DNA of 64,000 bases from Psychrobacter sp. JCM 18903. GTDB lineage: Bacteria; Pseudomonadota; Gammaproteobacteria; Pseudomonadales; Moraxellaceae. Shown piece after piece: positions 10,509 through 21,703 of this stretch. The notes under the pieces were generated by a model. That model worked only from the letters and a program-made list of their open reading frames with translations, ran no database searches and was not told the DNA's origin. The first letter of the stretch is position 1; each line of letters starts with the position of its first letter. The stretch lies in assembly GCF_000586475.1 (NCBI RefSeq), contig NZ_BAWJ01000013.1, forward strand, positions 1-64,000, written 5' to 3'. Position numbers and translations under genes: made by a program.

Positions 10509-11303
10509 ATGGTAGCAAATCCCACCGAGCTTATTACCTCAGATAAAAATACGACCGTTAAACTTGTCAAATCCTTGTTAACGCAAGCGCGGCAGCGGAA
10601 GAAGCAAGGGCAAACGGTGATTGAGGGCGTCCATCTCATCGATGCTGCGCTGCGTAGCGACTACCCCTTTGCCCAAATCCTACTCGCAGAGTCTGCGCAC
10701 AACCATCCTGAGGTTCAGCAAATTTTGACGCGCTTGCCTACTTATACGCCTATTTTAACGTTATCAAATTCGCTGTATGAGAGCATTCGTAGCTTAGGTA
10801 CTGGTATCGATATCATGGCAATCATTAAAGTACCAATGCCTCATTTATCGATGATTGATAATGACTGCTTGATTTTAAATGATGTGCAAGACAGCGGCAA
10901 TGTGGGCACCCTATTACGCACCGCAGCAGCGGTTGGCATCAAGAATATACTCTGTACCAGTGCGACAGCACAAGCGTGGTCCCCTAAGACATTACGAGCA
11001 GGCATGGGCGCTCAGTTTGCTCTGATTATTTATGAAGGCTTGAGTACGCAAGATATTTTGGATCAAGTACGAGTACCGCTTTTAGCGACCAGCTCACACA
11101 CAGATACTATCATTTACGATCACGATTTATCTGCGCCTGTGGCTTGGATTATGGGGCATGAAGGTCAAGGCGTTTGTGATGAGCTGATGCAGTGCGCCAC
11201 CCCTATCGCTCTACCACAGCCTAATGGTCAAGAAAGTCTGAATGTCGCCATTGCAGGCTCATTATGCTTGTATGAAACACTACGTCAAAGAAACTATTCC
11301 TAA
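10509..11303 (+). CDS. SpoU/TrmH family RNA 2'-O-methyltransferase
   Basis: The C-terminal SPOUT domain has the three family motifs: NDVQDSGNVGTLLRTAAA, IMGHEGQGV, and QESLNVAIAGSLCLYE, which form the knotted SAM-binding site. The N-terminal 100 residues resemble the RNA-binding substrate domain of TrmH-like rRNA methylases. The 264-residue length fits. The exact target (23S rRNA or tRNA) cannot be told from sequence. Confidence 0.85.
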   Translation: MVANPTELITSDKNTTVKLVKSLLTQARQRKKQGQTVIEGVHLIDAALRSDYPFAQILLAESAHNHPEVQQILTRLPTYTPILTLSNSLYESIRSLGTGIDIMAIIKVPMPHLSMIDNDCLILNDVQDSGNVGTLLRTAAAVGIKNILCTSATAQAWSPKTLRAGMGAQFALIIYEGLSTQDILDQVRVPLLATSSHTDTIIYDHDLSAPVAWIMGHEGQGVCDELMQCATPIALPQPNGQESLNVAIAGSLCLYETLRQRNYS

Positions 11304-11331
11304 AATATTCTGTCATGTATGTAGCCCATGC

Positions 11332-11375
11332 AAAGCATTGACTGAATATATATATAGTGATTCAGTCAATGCTTT
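11332..11375. terminator. Long perfect hairpin between convergent genes
   Basis: A perfect 16-bp stem (AAAGCATTGACTGAAT with its complement) encloses a 12-base AT-rich loop. It sits between the convergent methyltransferase and JmjC genes and probably ends transcription from both, although the flanking T runs are short. Confidence 0.65.
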
Positions 11376-11409
11376 AGGTAGAATTTGTTTTCTCAACTAC
11401 ATATAGAAA

Positions 11410-12617
11410 CTAACCTTGTGCTTCCATAAAGCTTGCAGAATAGTTGTTTGGTGCATTAAAGTTAGTAAAACTAATGCTAATGGATTTCTCCAGTCCATTC
11501 ACACAATGCCACCACCCTATAGGAATAAATAGCGCCTCACCAGCTTTAATAGTGACTTCAACTGGGGTCACATGCTGCATTAATGGATGTTCCTTTAAAT
11601 CAAAATTAGGAAAATCTACTTCACTATAAACGTGCAAATCATTATAGAGCCAAGGTACTTGCCACGCTGGAATCAACGTAACCTTCTTAGTGCCATACAC
11701 TTGAACCAACATGTTGTTAGTTAAGTCATGATGCAATGGCGTAAAGGTACCTTTGGGTCCCATCCAAAAATAGGTACTAAAAGCTGCATCATTATCTAAA
11801 AGCTGGCGATAGCTTCACCAAAATTACCGATGTCATCCAATGCTGGTCTTATGGCTTCAACGTTTTGTTGTGTGTTATTAGCAGTCATATAATAGTTATT
11901 ACTTTCACCGTCATTTTCTATCATATTGACAAATTCAGACATCAGCATTGATTTACGATACTTATCGGAATGACGTTCAAAAAGCGCATCAGTCTCGCGA
12001 TTAAACTGCACCTGAATTTCCGCATCGCCTAGCGTATCTGCAAAATAATGCGGGCTCCATTTCTTCAGTGCTGGCCAATGATCGATACCTTTTTTAAGCA
12101 CCACAGGCTTATACTTACTATAGTAATCCTTGATAAATACCTCAAACGGCGGCGTATCAATCACCTCAATTTGTTGGTTGTATCCGGGATCTAACTTGGC
12201 TAAGTCGTCACAAGTATTAAGAAGCCATTCTCGTTTTTTTAGTAGCTTGGTGGCTTTAACGCCTGCTTGTAGATAAGGGCTTTTAGAGGCTGTCTCTATT
12301 TCTAGCAATATCTCTGCGTGACTAAAGCCTTGCTTAGCCAATACTTTCGCAATACTGTTTTTACTCGTGCCTTCAAGCAAATTGGTAGCGACCCATCCTT
12401 TCCAATTATTTGGCAGTCTACGAATTGATTGTTTACTGTCGTTTGCCGCCACCTTGGAATCATCACTCAGAGCGGCTTTGATTTGAGCGTCTGAAAAGTG
12501 ATTGTCCTTTAGCGTTTGAATAATTGTCTCTGGTTGGACACCGCGAATTATATTAGTCGCTACCCAGTCATTCCATTCCTGAGGTAAGCGTTCTGACGTG
12601 TTTAATTCTGCCTTCAT
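11410..12617 (-). CDS. JmjC/cupin-like oxygenase with duplicated N-terminal motif, frame disrupted
   Basis: The C-terminal half is a cupin-8/JmjC fold of the Fe(II)/2-oxoglutarate oxygenase type. PLHHDLTNN supplies the HxD iron ligands and GWWHCVNGL the distal His, with a VTLIPAWQ strand between. The N-terminus has two tandem motifs of about 40 residues, LPQEWNDWVATNIIRG and LPNNWKGWVATNLLEG. The frame breaks near 11814; adding one A restores GESYRQLLDNDAAFSTYFW and gives about 402 residues. Start ATG 12617 has AGGAG six bases upstream. Substrate unknown; related enzymes hydroxylate proteins. Confidence 0.8.
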
Positions 12618-12879
12618 TAGCATCTCCTAATCCCTTAATGTACTAATTAATTGGTCTATCATGTAATCATCTATTATTGAGTATAGTCAGTTAATTATCA
12701 CTATAATCTTGCTCTACAAATTAAACTATAACATTAATATAATAGCTTACATTCATATAGTAGCGGACATTTATCCATTTGACTAGAGCATGTCCGCAGT
12801 TCAAAAATGCAGATAAAACAAGATGAACTGTAGCTATACAAGAAACAGCGAAATCATGTCAGCATTGACAATACTCCAC

Positions 12880-12913
12880 AAAAAAGCTTCGATTCATTGA
12901 ACCGAAGGCTTTA
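12880..12913 (-). terminator. Terminator after etfA
   Basis: On the minus strand AAAGCCTTCG pairs with CGAAGCTTT (one bulged base) and runs into six T, 47 bp after the etfA stop. The rest of the 342-bp gap to the JmjC start shows no ORF. Confidence 0.65.
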
Positions 12914-12959
12914 TGACTTATGATATATTAAGCGACATTAAACGCTTAACTGTTCAAAC

Positions 12960-13892
12960 TTAAACCTTGCTAGTAAGCTCAGGCAATGCTGTAAATAAAT
13001 CAGCTTCTAAGAAATAATCAGCAACGCTAGCAATAGGTGCTTCTGGGTCATTGTTGATAGCAACAATAACTTTAGAATCTTTCATACCCGCTAAATGCTG
13101 AATCGCGCCTGAAATGCCCGCTGCGATATATAAGTCTGGTGCAACGATTTTACCCGTTTGACCGACCTGCATATCGTTTGGTACATATCCTGCATCAACA
13201 GCGGCACGTGATGCGCCAACGGCAGCGCCAAGTTTATCAGCCAATGGTTCGATATATTTGGTGAAGTTTTCACCATTTGCCAATGCACGACCACCAGAAA
13301 CCACAATGCCTGCTGAAGTCAATTCAGGACGGTCAGATTTCGCCATCTCTTCATTAACGAAGCTTGCTTTGCCAGTTTCTTGCACGTTGTCGATTGTCTC
13401 AACAGTAGCTGAACCACCTTCGCTTGCTACTGGGTCAAAAGCCGTGGTACGTACTGTCATGACGACTTTATCTTCTGTGGTCTTAACAGTTGCTGTGGCG
13501 TTACCAGCATAGATAGGACGCTCAAACGTTTGCGCATCTACGACGGCTGAGATTTCTGATAGCATGCTTACGTCAAGTAAAGCGGCAACGCGTGGCATAA
13601 AGTTCTTACCAGTGGTAGTAGCAGGTGCAAGGATATGGCTGTAATCACCAGCGATATCAGCAACCAATAGCGCGACGTTACCCGCTAATTGATGCTCATA
13701 GGCAGCGTTGTCTGCTAATAATACTTTAGTCACGCCTTCTGCTTTAGCTGCTTGGTCAGCGACAGCTTGAGCACCACTACCTGCAACCAACACATGGATA
13801 TCATCACCCATTTGCTTAGCAGCAGCGATGGTATTCAAAGTTGCCTTTTTTAGACTGGCATTGTCATGTTCTGCATATACCAAAATTGCCAT
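12960..13892 (-). CDS. etfA: Electron transfer flavoprotein subunit alpha
   Basis: EtfA binds FAD and with EtfB carries electrons from acyl-CoA dehydrogenases to ETF:ubiquinone oxidoreductase. The 310-residue protein has the C-terminal FAD domain with VVSGGRAL, the GQTGKIVAPDLYIAAGISG segment and the closing NNDPEAPI stretch. It lies about 150 bp downstream of etfB on the same strand, so the two form an etfBA operon. Confidence 0.95.
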   Translation of the reverse strand: MAILVYAEHDNASLKKATLNTIAAAKQMGDDIHVLVAGSGAQAVADQAAKAEGVTKVLLADNAAYEHQLAGNVALLVADIAGDYSHILAPATTTGKNFMPRVAALLDVSMLSEISAVVDAQTFERPIYAGNATATVKTTEDKVVMTVRTTAFDPVASEGGSATVETIDNVQETGKASFVNEEMAKSDRPELTSAGIVVSGGRALANGENFTKYIEPLADKLGAAVGASRAAVDAGYVPNDMQVGQTGKIVAPDLYIAAGISGAIQHLAGMKDSKVIVAINNDPEAPIASVADYFLEADLFTALPELTSKV

Positions 13893-14043
13893 GATTTTAA
13901 TCCTTTTTTGTTCGTATCATCTATTCATGCGGTTGTTTGTGTACAAAGCTGTTTGAACAACTATTATTTTATATAAAATAAATCAGCCAGATCTATAGCC
14001 TTGTACAGGATATGCCGTAGCGAAGTATCCAATCATTGAAACA

Positions 14044-14792
14044 TTAAATGACTTTTGCTTCGTTTCTTAGCTTATCGACCAACTCATCCACTGAACCACT
14101 TTGATGCCAGCTTTGCGTTCAGCAGGTGGCACAACTTTAATGATCTCTTGCTTAGAGGCCATATCAATACCAAAATCAGCAGGCGTTTTTTCGTCAAGTG
14201 GCTTTTTCTTCGCTTTCATGATGTTAGGCAACTTAGCATAACGAGGCTCATTCAAACGCAAATCAGTGGTAATAACCGCTGGTAGCTCAAGTGCTAGCGT
14301 CTGTAAACCACCGTCGATTTCACGAGTCACGTTTACTTTATCGCCTTCTACTTTCACTTCTGATGCAAACGTACCCTGACCGATACCCATCAATGCCGCT
14401 AGCATCTGACCAGTCTGGTTGTTATCATCATCAATGGCTTGCTTACCCAATAAGATAATATCAGTGCCTTCACTCTCGGCGATATTTTTGAGGATCTTAG
14501 CAATTTGTAATGGATACGGCTTGTCATCAGTCAACACTAAAACACCACGATCAGCGCCCAATGCTAACGCTGCACGAATTTGCTCTTGTGATTCTTTTGG
14601 ACCGATTGAAGCAACAATGATTTCATCAATCACACCCGCTTCTTTTAGACGAACCGCTTCTTCTACTGCAATCTCATCAAAAGGGTTGATTGACATCTTA
14701 GTGTTTGATAAATCAACGCCAGAGTTGTCAGCTTTTACACGAACTTTTACGTTGTAATCAATGACACGCTTGACCGCTACTAATGCTTTCAT
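14044..14792 (-). CDS. etfB: Electron transfer flavoprotein subunit beta, frame disrupted near the end
   Basis: EtfB pairs with EtfA and binds AMP. The N-terminus [20 protein letters not shown], the [11 protein letters not shown] loop and the [12 protein letters not shown] segment are typical. The reading frame as given ends in [13 protein letters not shown]. Adding one G near 14096 gives [20 protein letters not shown], the normal family C-terminus, and a stop at 14044 with a total of 249 residues. This is a clear one-base loss in a GGG run. Confidence 0.95.
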
Positions 14793-15245
14793 ACGTTCCT
14801 CGTTTATTAATGTTATGAATTAAAAATTGTCAGTTAAGAACCAAAGGTTCATTTTTTTAAACTGTCGTTCAAAATACTACTTAGGGTTATTACTGCGTCA
14901 ACAGATAGTAGTTAATTAAGCGAGAAGAAACAATACCGAAAATGGTATTAGTATCACACTACTCATTGATAAAATCTGCTAAAGCTAAGCCAACCGTTAT
15001 TATCAGACCCCTGTATCTTGCGTGACCACAGGCATAAGGTCAAGACAACGCCGTGAATAATGCGTCATAAATTTGTCACCATTTTATAATAAATAGTTTA
15101 TAAGTGCACAATTTTACAGTCTTCTTTAACCTACATTCTCAATGTTTCACCTGTTTTCAGCACTGTCAACACGATAGTTACTTAATGGATTGTTGTGATC
15201 TATCTCGTTGGCATCAATCGAGAACAACAATCAAAAACTCAAAAT
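14793..15245. other. Intergenic region upstream of etfB
   Basis: This 453-bp AT-rich stretch should contain the etfBA promoter, reading leftwards, and the 3' untranslated region of the DUF421 gene. I see no supported ORF and no obvious operator. Confidence 0.4.
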
Positions 15246-15809
15246 CTACGATTTGCTGTTTTTACTAGAACCAATCAGCAACTCACTGTCGCGTATATCA
15301 TCGAATAATGACCAGTCAGGCGTGACTGCATTATTTTTGATGACACTCATTTCCCCTGTGGTTTCCATAATGACAGCAAATACTTCGGTTTTAGACTTGA
15401 TCCCATTCTTGCGTAAAACCTGTTGAACATCACTGGTACTAAGATTGACCTCTTTTAAATTTCCACTAAAATACTCGCCATGAGCCATTAATATAATGGC
15501 TCGATTGTCTATCAGAGATTTTAACGGTTTGAATTTACGCCTGATAAATGAGATAACCCCTTGAATCACAAATAATACCGCGACAGCAAACAGCCCTTGC
15601 ATTAATGACGGTGTGTCTGATAGCACCGTTGAAGCGAGTATACTGCCAATACCGACAGTCATCGCAAAATCATGGCTTGAGAGCTTGGAGAAACTTCGCA
15701 ACCCCATCAATCTTGTAAATAACATTAACCCTAAATAAAAACCGATTGCAGATAGAGAAATACCCAGCACTTGCTGCCAATCGATTGAAAACCATGGCTC
15801 CCACTTCAT
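15246..15809 (-). CDS. DUF421 (YetF-like) membrane protein
   Basis: The 187-residue protein has about three N-terminal membrane helices and then the DUF421 core with the GLRSFSKLSSHDFAMTVGIG motif and a soluble domain containing VQQVLRKNGI. The family is widespread (YetF/YcaP), inner-membrane bound and of unknown biochemical role. No operon partner is evident. Confidence 0.8.
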   Translation of the reverse strand: MKWEPWFSIDWQQVLGISLSAIGFYLGLMLFTRLMGLRSFSKLSSHDFAMTVGIGSILASTVLSDTPSLMQGLFAVAVLFVIQGVISFIRRKFKPLKSLIDNRAIILMAHGEYFSGNLKEVNLSTSDVQQVLRKNGIKSKTEVFAVIMETTGEMSVIKNNAVTPDWSLFDDIRDSELLIGSSKNSKS

Positions 15810-15914
15810 AAAACAACCTTATTTTGTTAGATCTTTTTTGAGTCAGTGCTGATGACTGACAGCTAATATCAGTATGCTTTTGATGATTTTACGTTTATAG
15901 CGAGAAAAATGGCA

Positions 15915-15948
15915 TAAAAAAGCAACCTGATAAGAGGTTGCTTTTTTT
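15915..15948 (-). terminator. Terminator after the cold-shock gene
   Basis: AAAAAAGCAACCT pairs with AGGTTGCTTTTTT around a six-base loop. It sits about 115 bp downstream of the cold-shock gene stop on the minus strand, and the flanking runs would let it work in both directions. Confidence 0.8.
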
Positions 15949-16061
15949 AGAGTTGAAACAGTATTTTTATTGTTTTAACAAACAAAGGCATCAATGCATA
16001 TTGATAATCTTAACTGTCATCAAGCTTACCGACTAATCAGCTTACCAGATGTCAAATGAGA

Positions 16062-16274
16062 TTAGATAGCTTCGATTTGCTCGGCTTGTGGGCCTTTTTT
16101 GCCATCACCTAAGATGAAAGACACTTTTTGGCCTTCGGCTAGAGTTTTGAAACCACCACCTTGGATAGCGCTGTAGTGAGCGAATACGTCTTGTCCGCCA
16201 TTGTCTTGAGCGATAAAACCAAAACCTTTAGCTTCATTAAACCACTTTACAGTGCCTTCAACTTTATCTGACAT
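16062..16274 (-). CDS. cspA: Cold-shock protein, CspA family
   Basis: This 70-residue OB-fold protein has the RNP1 motif KGFGFI and the RNP2 segment DVFAHYSAI that bind single-stranded RNA and DNA. Proteins of this kind act as RNA chaperones. The frame is open further upstream, but [13 protein letters not shown] is the family start, and AGGA lies six to seven bases before that ATG. A long untranslated leader precedes it, as is usual for csp genes. Confidence 0.93.
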   Translation of the reverse strand: MSDKVEGTVKWFNEAKGFGFIAQDNGGQDVFAHYSAIQGGGFKTLAEGQKVSFILGDGKKGPQAEQIEAI

Positions 16275-16431
16275 AAATTTTCCTAACTCTTTAACTGTTG
16301 GCGAGACGTATGTCGTCACCGATTAATTGATATATACCCAAACTATTTTCTGCTAAATGCAACAGTCAATACGATCAAAATATCGTTAGATAGCTTGAAA
16401 TTACGACCTAAAATCTTTTGAGTACAGGCTG

Positions 16432-16460
16432 ATTATAGCAGCTTTTTATAATCGCAACAG
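16432..16460 (-). promoter_or_regulatory. Probable promoter and long leader of the cold-shock gene
   Basis: Reading leftwards, an extended -10 element TGCTATAAT lies at about 16432-16440, with a weak -35. Transcription would begin near 16425, giving an untranslated leader of about 150 bases before the ATG at 16274. Leaders of that length control csp mRNA stability and translation in other bacteria. The rest of the 380-bp gap up to 16654 shows no ORF. Confidence 0.45.
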
Positions 16461-16654
16461 GTTAAATTGATGATTTTTGTAAATAACGATAATCCGTTTT
16501 GAAAAGTCACAACAGCCAATAAAATACTATCTAATACATTGATAAGAAAGATATTTTATATCATTTACTATCTACCATTCTAACGTAAAGGTGTCATTTA
16601 AGTTGATGACAGCATTATCTCAAATAATAAATAGGTGATAAGTCAGCATATGCT

Positions 16655-17080
16655 TCATTGAGATATCGGTAACCACGGTGAACTTAATACTAACAAACAA
16701 AGCGCAAAAAATATCAGCGAAAATGACTGACTATAGGCGATATATTTAGCAGGTATCACCAAGTCTTTAGGAGAATCAGGAATACCTTTACGTTTTAGTA
16801 AACGCGTCCCGTATATCCATCCAAAGGTAGTATAGATGCCATAAGCAGCAGGTACCGTAATGGCTAGTGGCGTCAAATCAATCACATATAATATGACAAC
16901 GGAAATAAAGAACCACAAAGTATCCAAGAGTGAGCTGATTTGAAAAAACTTAGACTTCGGCAATTTGCCATCGGTTTTTTTGAGCATCTCCCCTTCTATC
17001 CATATTAAAACAGCTACCACAGCGCTAAGAGTAATATATACGAATTGCGGCGTTAGCCAGTCTGGATAAGATATTTGCAC
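16655..17080 (-). CDS. Small four-helix membrane protein, function unknown
   Basis: About 141 residues with four likely membrane helices (residues about 12-27, 46-63, 70-88 and 118-138). I do not recognise the family. GTG at 17080 is the better start, since AGG lies nine bases before it and the TTG at 17089 directly abuts that site. The gene stands alone between ilvC and csp. Confidence 0.6.
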   Translation of the reverse strand: MQISYPDWLTPQFVYITLSAVVAVLIWIEGEMLKKTDGKLPKSKFFQISSLLDTLWFFISVVILYVIDLTPLAITVPAAYGIYTTFGWIYGTRLLKRKGIPDSPKDLVIPAKYIAYSQSFSLIFFALCLLVLSSPWLPISQ

Positions 17081-17270
17081 AACACACAACCTATAATCTA
17101 TAAAAAAGTAAGAACGCGCAACTCAATCGTCTTGATAATTAACCAGCAATTGGTTGCACTAAGAATATTCAAAAAAATCAATGAAGGCTAGATATATGAG
17201 GCATCGATTGGTCGTTTTCAACCAACACCAAAGCGATTGTGGTTAAAATTCACTAAAGTAGTGCAAACTA

Positions 17271-17304
17271 AAAAAGCCCACACTATTAAGTAATAGCATG
17301 GGCT
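17271..17304 (-). terminator. Terminator after ilvC
   Basis: On the minus strand AGCCCATGCTATT pairs with AATAGTGTGGGCT (two mismatches) and is followed by six T. It lies about 47 bp after the ilvC stop. Confidence 0.75.
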
Positions 17305-17350
17305 CTTAGTTCTATATCAGCGATGAATCTCTTAATAGCTTAATACTGAA

Positions 17351-18388
<1,038 letters not shown>

Positions 18389-18513
18389 TCATGGCTTGCC
18401 ATGGATAAATAAACACTTAAATTATAATCACCTTATCGAAGTGATAGGTGAGATAAGCGCTATGTTAATGTTTGAATAAATAATTTGACCTACAATAGTA
18501 CAGTAAGCACCCA

Positions 18514-19011
18514 TTATAAACTGAGCGTTTTTTCGCCGCGTGCAATACCAATCACACCCGAACGCACCACTTCCATAATACGTTCACGACCAATCACATC
18601 AATAAAGCCATCAAGTTTGGCTTTGTCACCAACGATTTGAATGGTATATAGATTGGCGTTCACATCAACGATTTGTGCACGGAAAATATCAGCACTGCGT
18701 TTAATCTCTTCACGTACGCCGCCCGTTGCCCGTACTTTTATGAGCATCAACTCACGTTCGACGTGTACGGTATCTGATAGATTAAGCACTTTAACCACTT
18801 CAATCAATTTATGCAATTGCTTGGTGATTTGTTCTATTTTTTCAGGTGACGTAATAGTGGTCAATGTTAAGCGAGAAATACTCGAGTCGTCTGTTGGCGC
18901 AACGTTCAAAGTTTCAATGTTGTAGCCACGTTGAGAGAACAAACCGACCACTCGCGACAACGAACCCGCTTCGTTTTCCATCAATACCGAAATCAGATGT
19001 TGTTGTTGCAT
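18514..19011 (-). CDS. ilvN: Acetolactate synthase small (regulatory) subunit
   Basis: This 165-residue ACT-domain protein activates the large subunit and makes it sensitive to valine. The N-terminal ACT domain has ISVLMENEAGSLSRVVGLFS and the motif GYNIETLNVAPT. The start is ATG 19011, with AGGGGAG eight bases upstream, rather than the longer frame to 19038. The ATG overlaps the corrected ilvB stop (TAATG), so the two are translationally coupled. Confidence 0.95.
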   Translation of the reverse strand: MQQQHLISVLMENEAGSLSRVVGLFSQRGYNIETLNVAPTDDSSISRLTLTTITSPEKIEQITKQLHKLIEVVKVLNLSDTVHVERELMLIKVRATGGVREEIKRSADIFRAQIVDVNANLYTIQIVGDKAKLDGFIDVIGRERIMEVVRSGVIGIARGEKTLSL

Positions 19012-20842
19012 TAGGTACGCTCCCCTTTTGTTAACCACATATCACGCATCGCTTGCCCAGCGATTTGCATTGGATATACATGCTCGTTACGATCGACATA
19101 AACGTCAATAAATACCAATCTATCTGTTATTGCCATGCTTCCGCCAATTGCGCTTCCATGGTCGCAGGATCAGTAATCTTGATACCGACGTGACCATAGC
19201 TTTCAGCGAGTTTGACAAAGTCTGGTAGTGAATTCATATAAGAATGGGCATGACGACCTTCATACAGCATATCTTGCCATTGCTTCACCATGCCTAATTG
19301 GGCGTTATTTAGATTTAAGATTTTAACTGGCAAATTATATTGTAAGCAGGTTGAGAGCTCTTGAATATTCATCTGAATAGAGCCTTCACCCGTGATACAA
19401 ACCACGTCACGCTCAGGGTTAGCAAGTTTGGCTGCCATCGCATACGGCAAGCCAACCCCCATCGTCCCTAAACCACCTGAGTTTAGCCATTGGCGCGGCT
19501 CATTATAGGTATAATAAAGCGCTGCAAACATCTGATGCTGACCGACGTCACTGGTGATAATAGCGTTACTATTCGTCACTTTATCTAAAGCTTGAACGAC
19601 CGCTTGGGGCTTAATGCCGTTATCAGTACTAGTGTCATAACGCAGGCCATGACGCTTACGCCACTCATTAATCTGTGACCACCAATCCAACAATGCTGGT
19701 TGATCTAACTCTTTATCATCACCGATAATCTCTAATATATCGGTCAGGACAGATTTGACATCGCCTACAATCGGAATATGGGCATTAATCGTTTTTGAAA
19801 TAGAGGTAGGATCAATATCAATATGAATAATCGTCGCATTCGGACAGAATTTTTTGACATTATTAGTGACACGGTCATCAAAACGTGCACCAACGGCCAA
19901 GATGACGTCGGCATGATGCATGGTCATATTGGCTTCATAAGTGCCATGCATACCGAGCATACCCAAGAACTGACTATCAGAACCAGGGAACGCACCCAAG
20001 CCCATTAAGGTATTGGTTACTGGTAAGTTTAAACGGTGCGCAAGATTAGTAAGCTCTTTATGCGCATTGCCTAAAACAACACCGCCACCAGAGTAAATAA
20101 TCGGACGCTTTGCAGCAAGCAGCGTTTCAACCGCTTTTTTAATCTGACCACTATGGCCTTTTAATGACGGCTGATACGAACGTATAAACACTTCTTCTGG
20201 ATAAGCGTAAGCAAACTTTTCACTTGGCGCGGTCATATCTTTTGGTACATCAATCACTACAGGACCTGGGCGTCCAGACTGAGCAATATAAAAGGCTTTT
20301 TTGACAATCATTGGGATTTCGCTAGCGTGGCGCACTTGAAAGCTATGCTTCACGATAGGACGTGATACACCGACCATATCTGTTTCTTGGAAGGCATCTT
20401 CTCCAATTAGGCTGCTAGGTACCTGACCTGCGATGACCACCATCGGCACAGAATCCATAAACGCTGTTGCGATAGCCGTTACAGTATTAGTAGCACCCGG
20501 ACCTGACGTTGCTAATACTACACCTGTCTGCCCTGTGACTCGCGAATAAGCATCTGCCATGTGACCGGCTGCTTGCTCATGACGTACTAAAATATGCTCG
20601 ATATTTTCTTGTTGAAACAAAGCATCATAGATATGAAGAACCGCACCACCTGGATAGCCAAAAATATATTTGACGCCCTCATCAGTCAGTGATTGCACCA
20701 ACATCTCAGCACCAGATAGCATTATAGGTTGCTCACTACCTTCAGCAAGGCGTTGTTGCTTTTCTTCAAAATTTTTGGCGGCATTCCCCGTTTGGGTATG
20801 TCCCGTCATATTCGGACTTTGCGTGGTTTGCGTCACTGTCAT
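19011..20842 (-). CDS. ilvB: Acetolactate synthase large subunit, frame disrupted near the end
   Basis: This TPP- and FAD-dependent enzyme makes acetolactate for branched-chain amino acids. Seen are [14 protein letters not shown] with the catalytic Glu, the FAD segment [13 protein letters not shown], and the TPP motif GEGSIQMN...NLNN. The given frame stops at 19127 after LAEAWQ. One extra base near 19136 gives [20 protein letters not shown] and continues to a stop overlapping the ilvN start (about 610 residues). The start is unclear, since ATG 20842 directly abuts AAAGGTG; GTG 20836 is an alternative. Confidence 0.93.
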
Positions 20843-21703
20843 CACCTTTTTTTTGTCAAGAATAGGCGTTCATTTATAAGAGAAAACCATGCTATTTACA
20901 CAAGATGGTTCGTCTTATAGAAATGGCTGCAAATCCTTATCCATATCAAGAATGTGTGCCCACTATCTCTAAGTAACGCTGTTTTATAAGACAGCAGGCT
21001 ACTCAAACACAGCAATATATGTAGGGTCAGTTTTATGGCAGGAGTCTATCGATGTACAGTGACAAGATGCGCGTGCATCTATAAAAGAAGCTTATTATTG
21101 ATAAATAGCAAATAGCATTTACAACAGATTGATTTATACAGAGGCATCGATATTCACAATTTAAATCACTCTCACAACCAATACTAATTTGTAAAATGGT
21201 TAGATTTTACGACAGGCTTATTAAAAAGATTTAATTGCTGAATATTTTTCCATGTTTAATACAACCGCTAGAGTCACGCTTAGCGCATTTCAAATAATAA
21301 GTTTATCTTAGTCATTGTAGACAGATAAGTCCGGAGACAATACATAAAGTCATCGATAACAATCGTTATGATACTATCTTTGCAATATCATTGTCACAAA
21401 GAAACGAAAACTGCGTAAGCCACTGATAAGTAACCTATCGTCCTCATTTTCAAGTGCCACGGCAATATCATAAAAGCCGCTCACTGACCAATCAACTGCT
21501 ATTATATTCGATGGTTTGTGAGCTATTGTCAAGAAAAACTTCTAAAGCCCATCCCTAACTATTAGTTATTAAATAATATACATTCATAAGGATTATTTGT
21601 TAGAATCGAAAGCTGGTACATTTTTAGTACCATTCCAACACTTAAATGTTATATTGACACATATATACACATCTGTTTTTTACCCCTTGAGAGGATTGCT
21701 ACT
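20843..21703. other. Long intergenic region between ilvB and the DUF4124 gene
   Basis: About 860 bp without a supported gene lie between divergent genes. It should hold the ilvB promoter and any leader control, plus the promoter of the DUF4124 gene, for which a TTGACA box lies at 21654-21659 with a poor -10. A short hairpin (TGGTAC...GTACCA) is at about 21614-21632. I find no leader ORF rich in Ile, Val or Leu codons and no clear attenuator. Confidence 0.4.

Noticed and set aside
20915..20944. Nine-codon minus-strand ORF upstream of ilvB as an attenuator leader peptide
   Set aside because: It is not rich in Ile, Val or Leu codons, has no ribosome-binding site and no terminator follows it.
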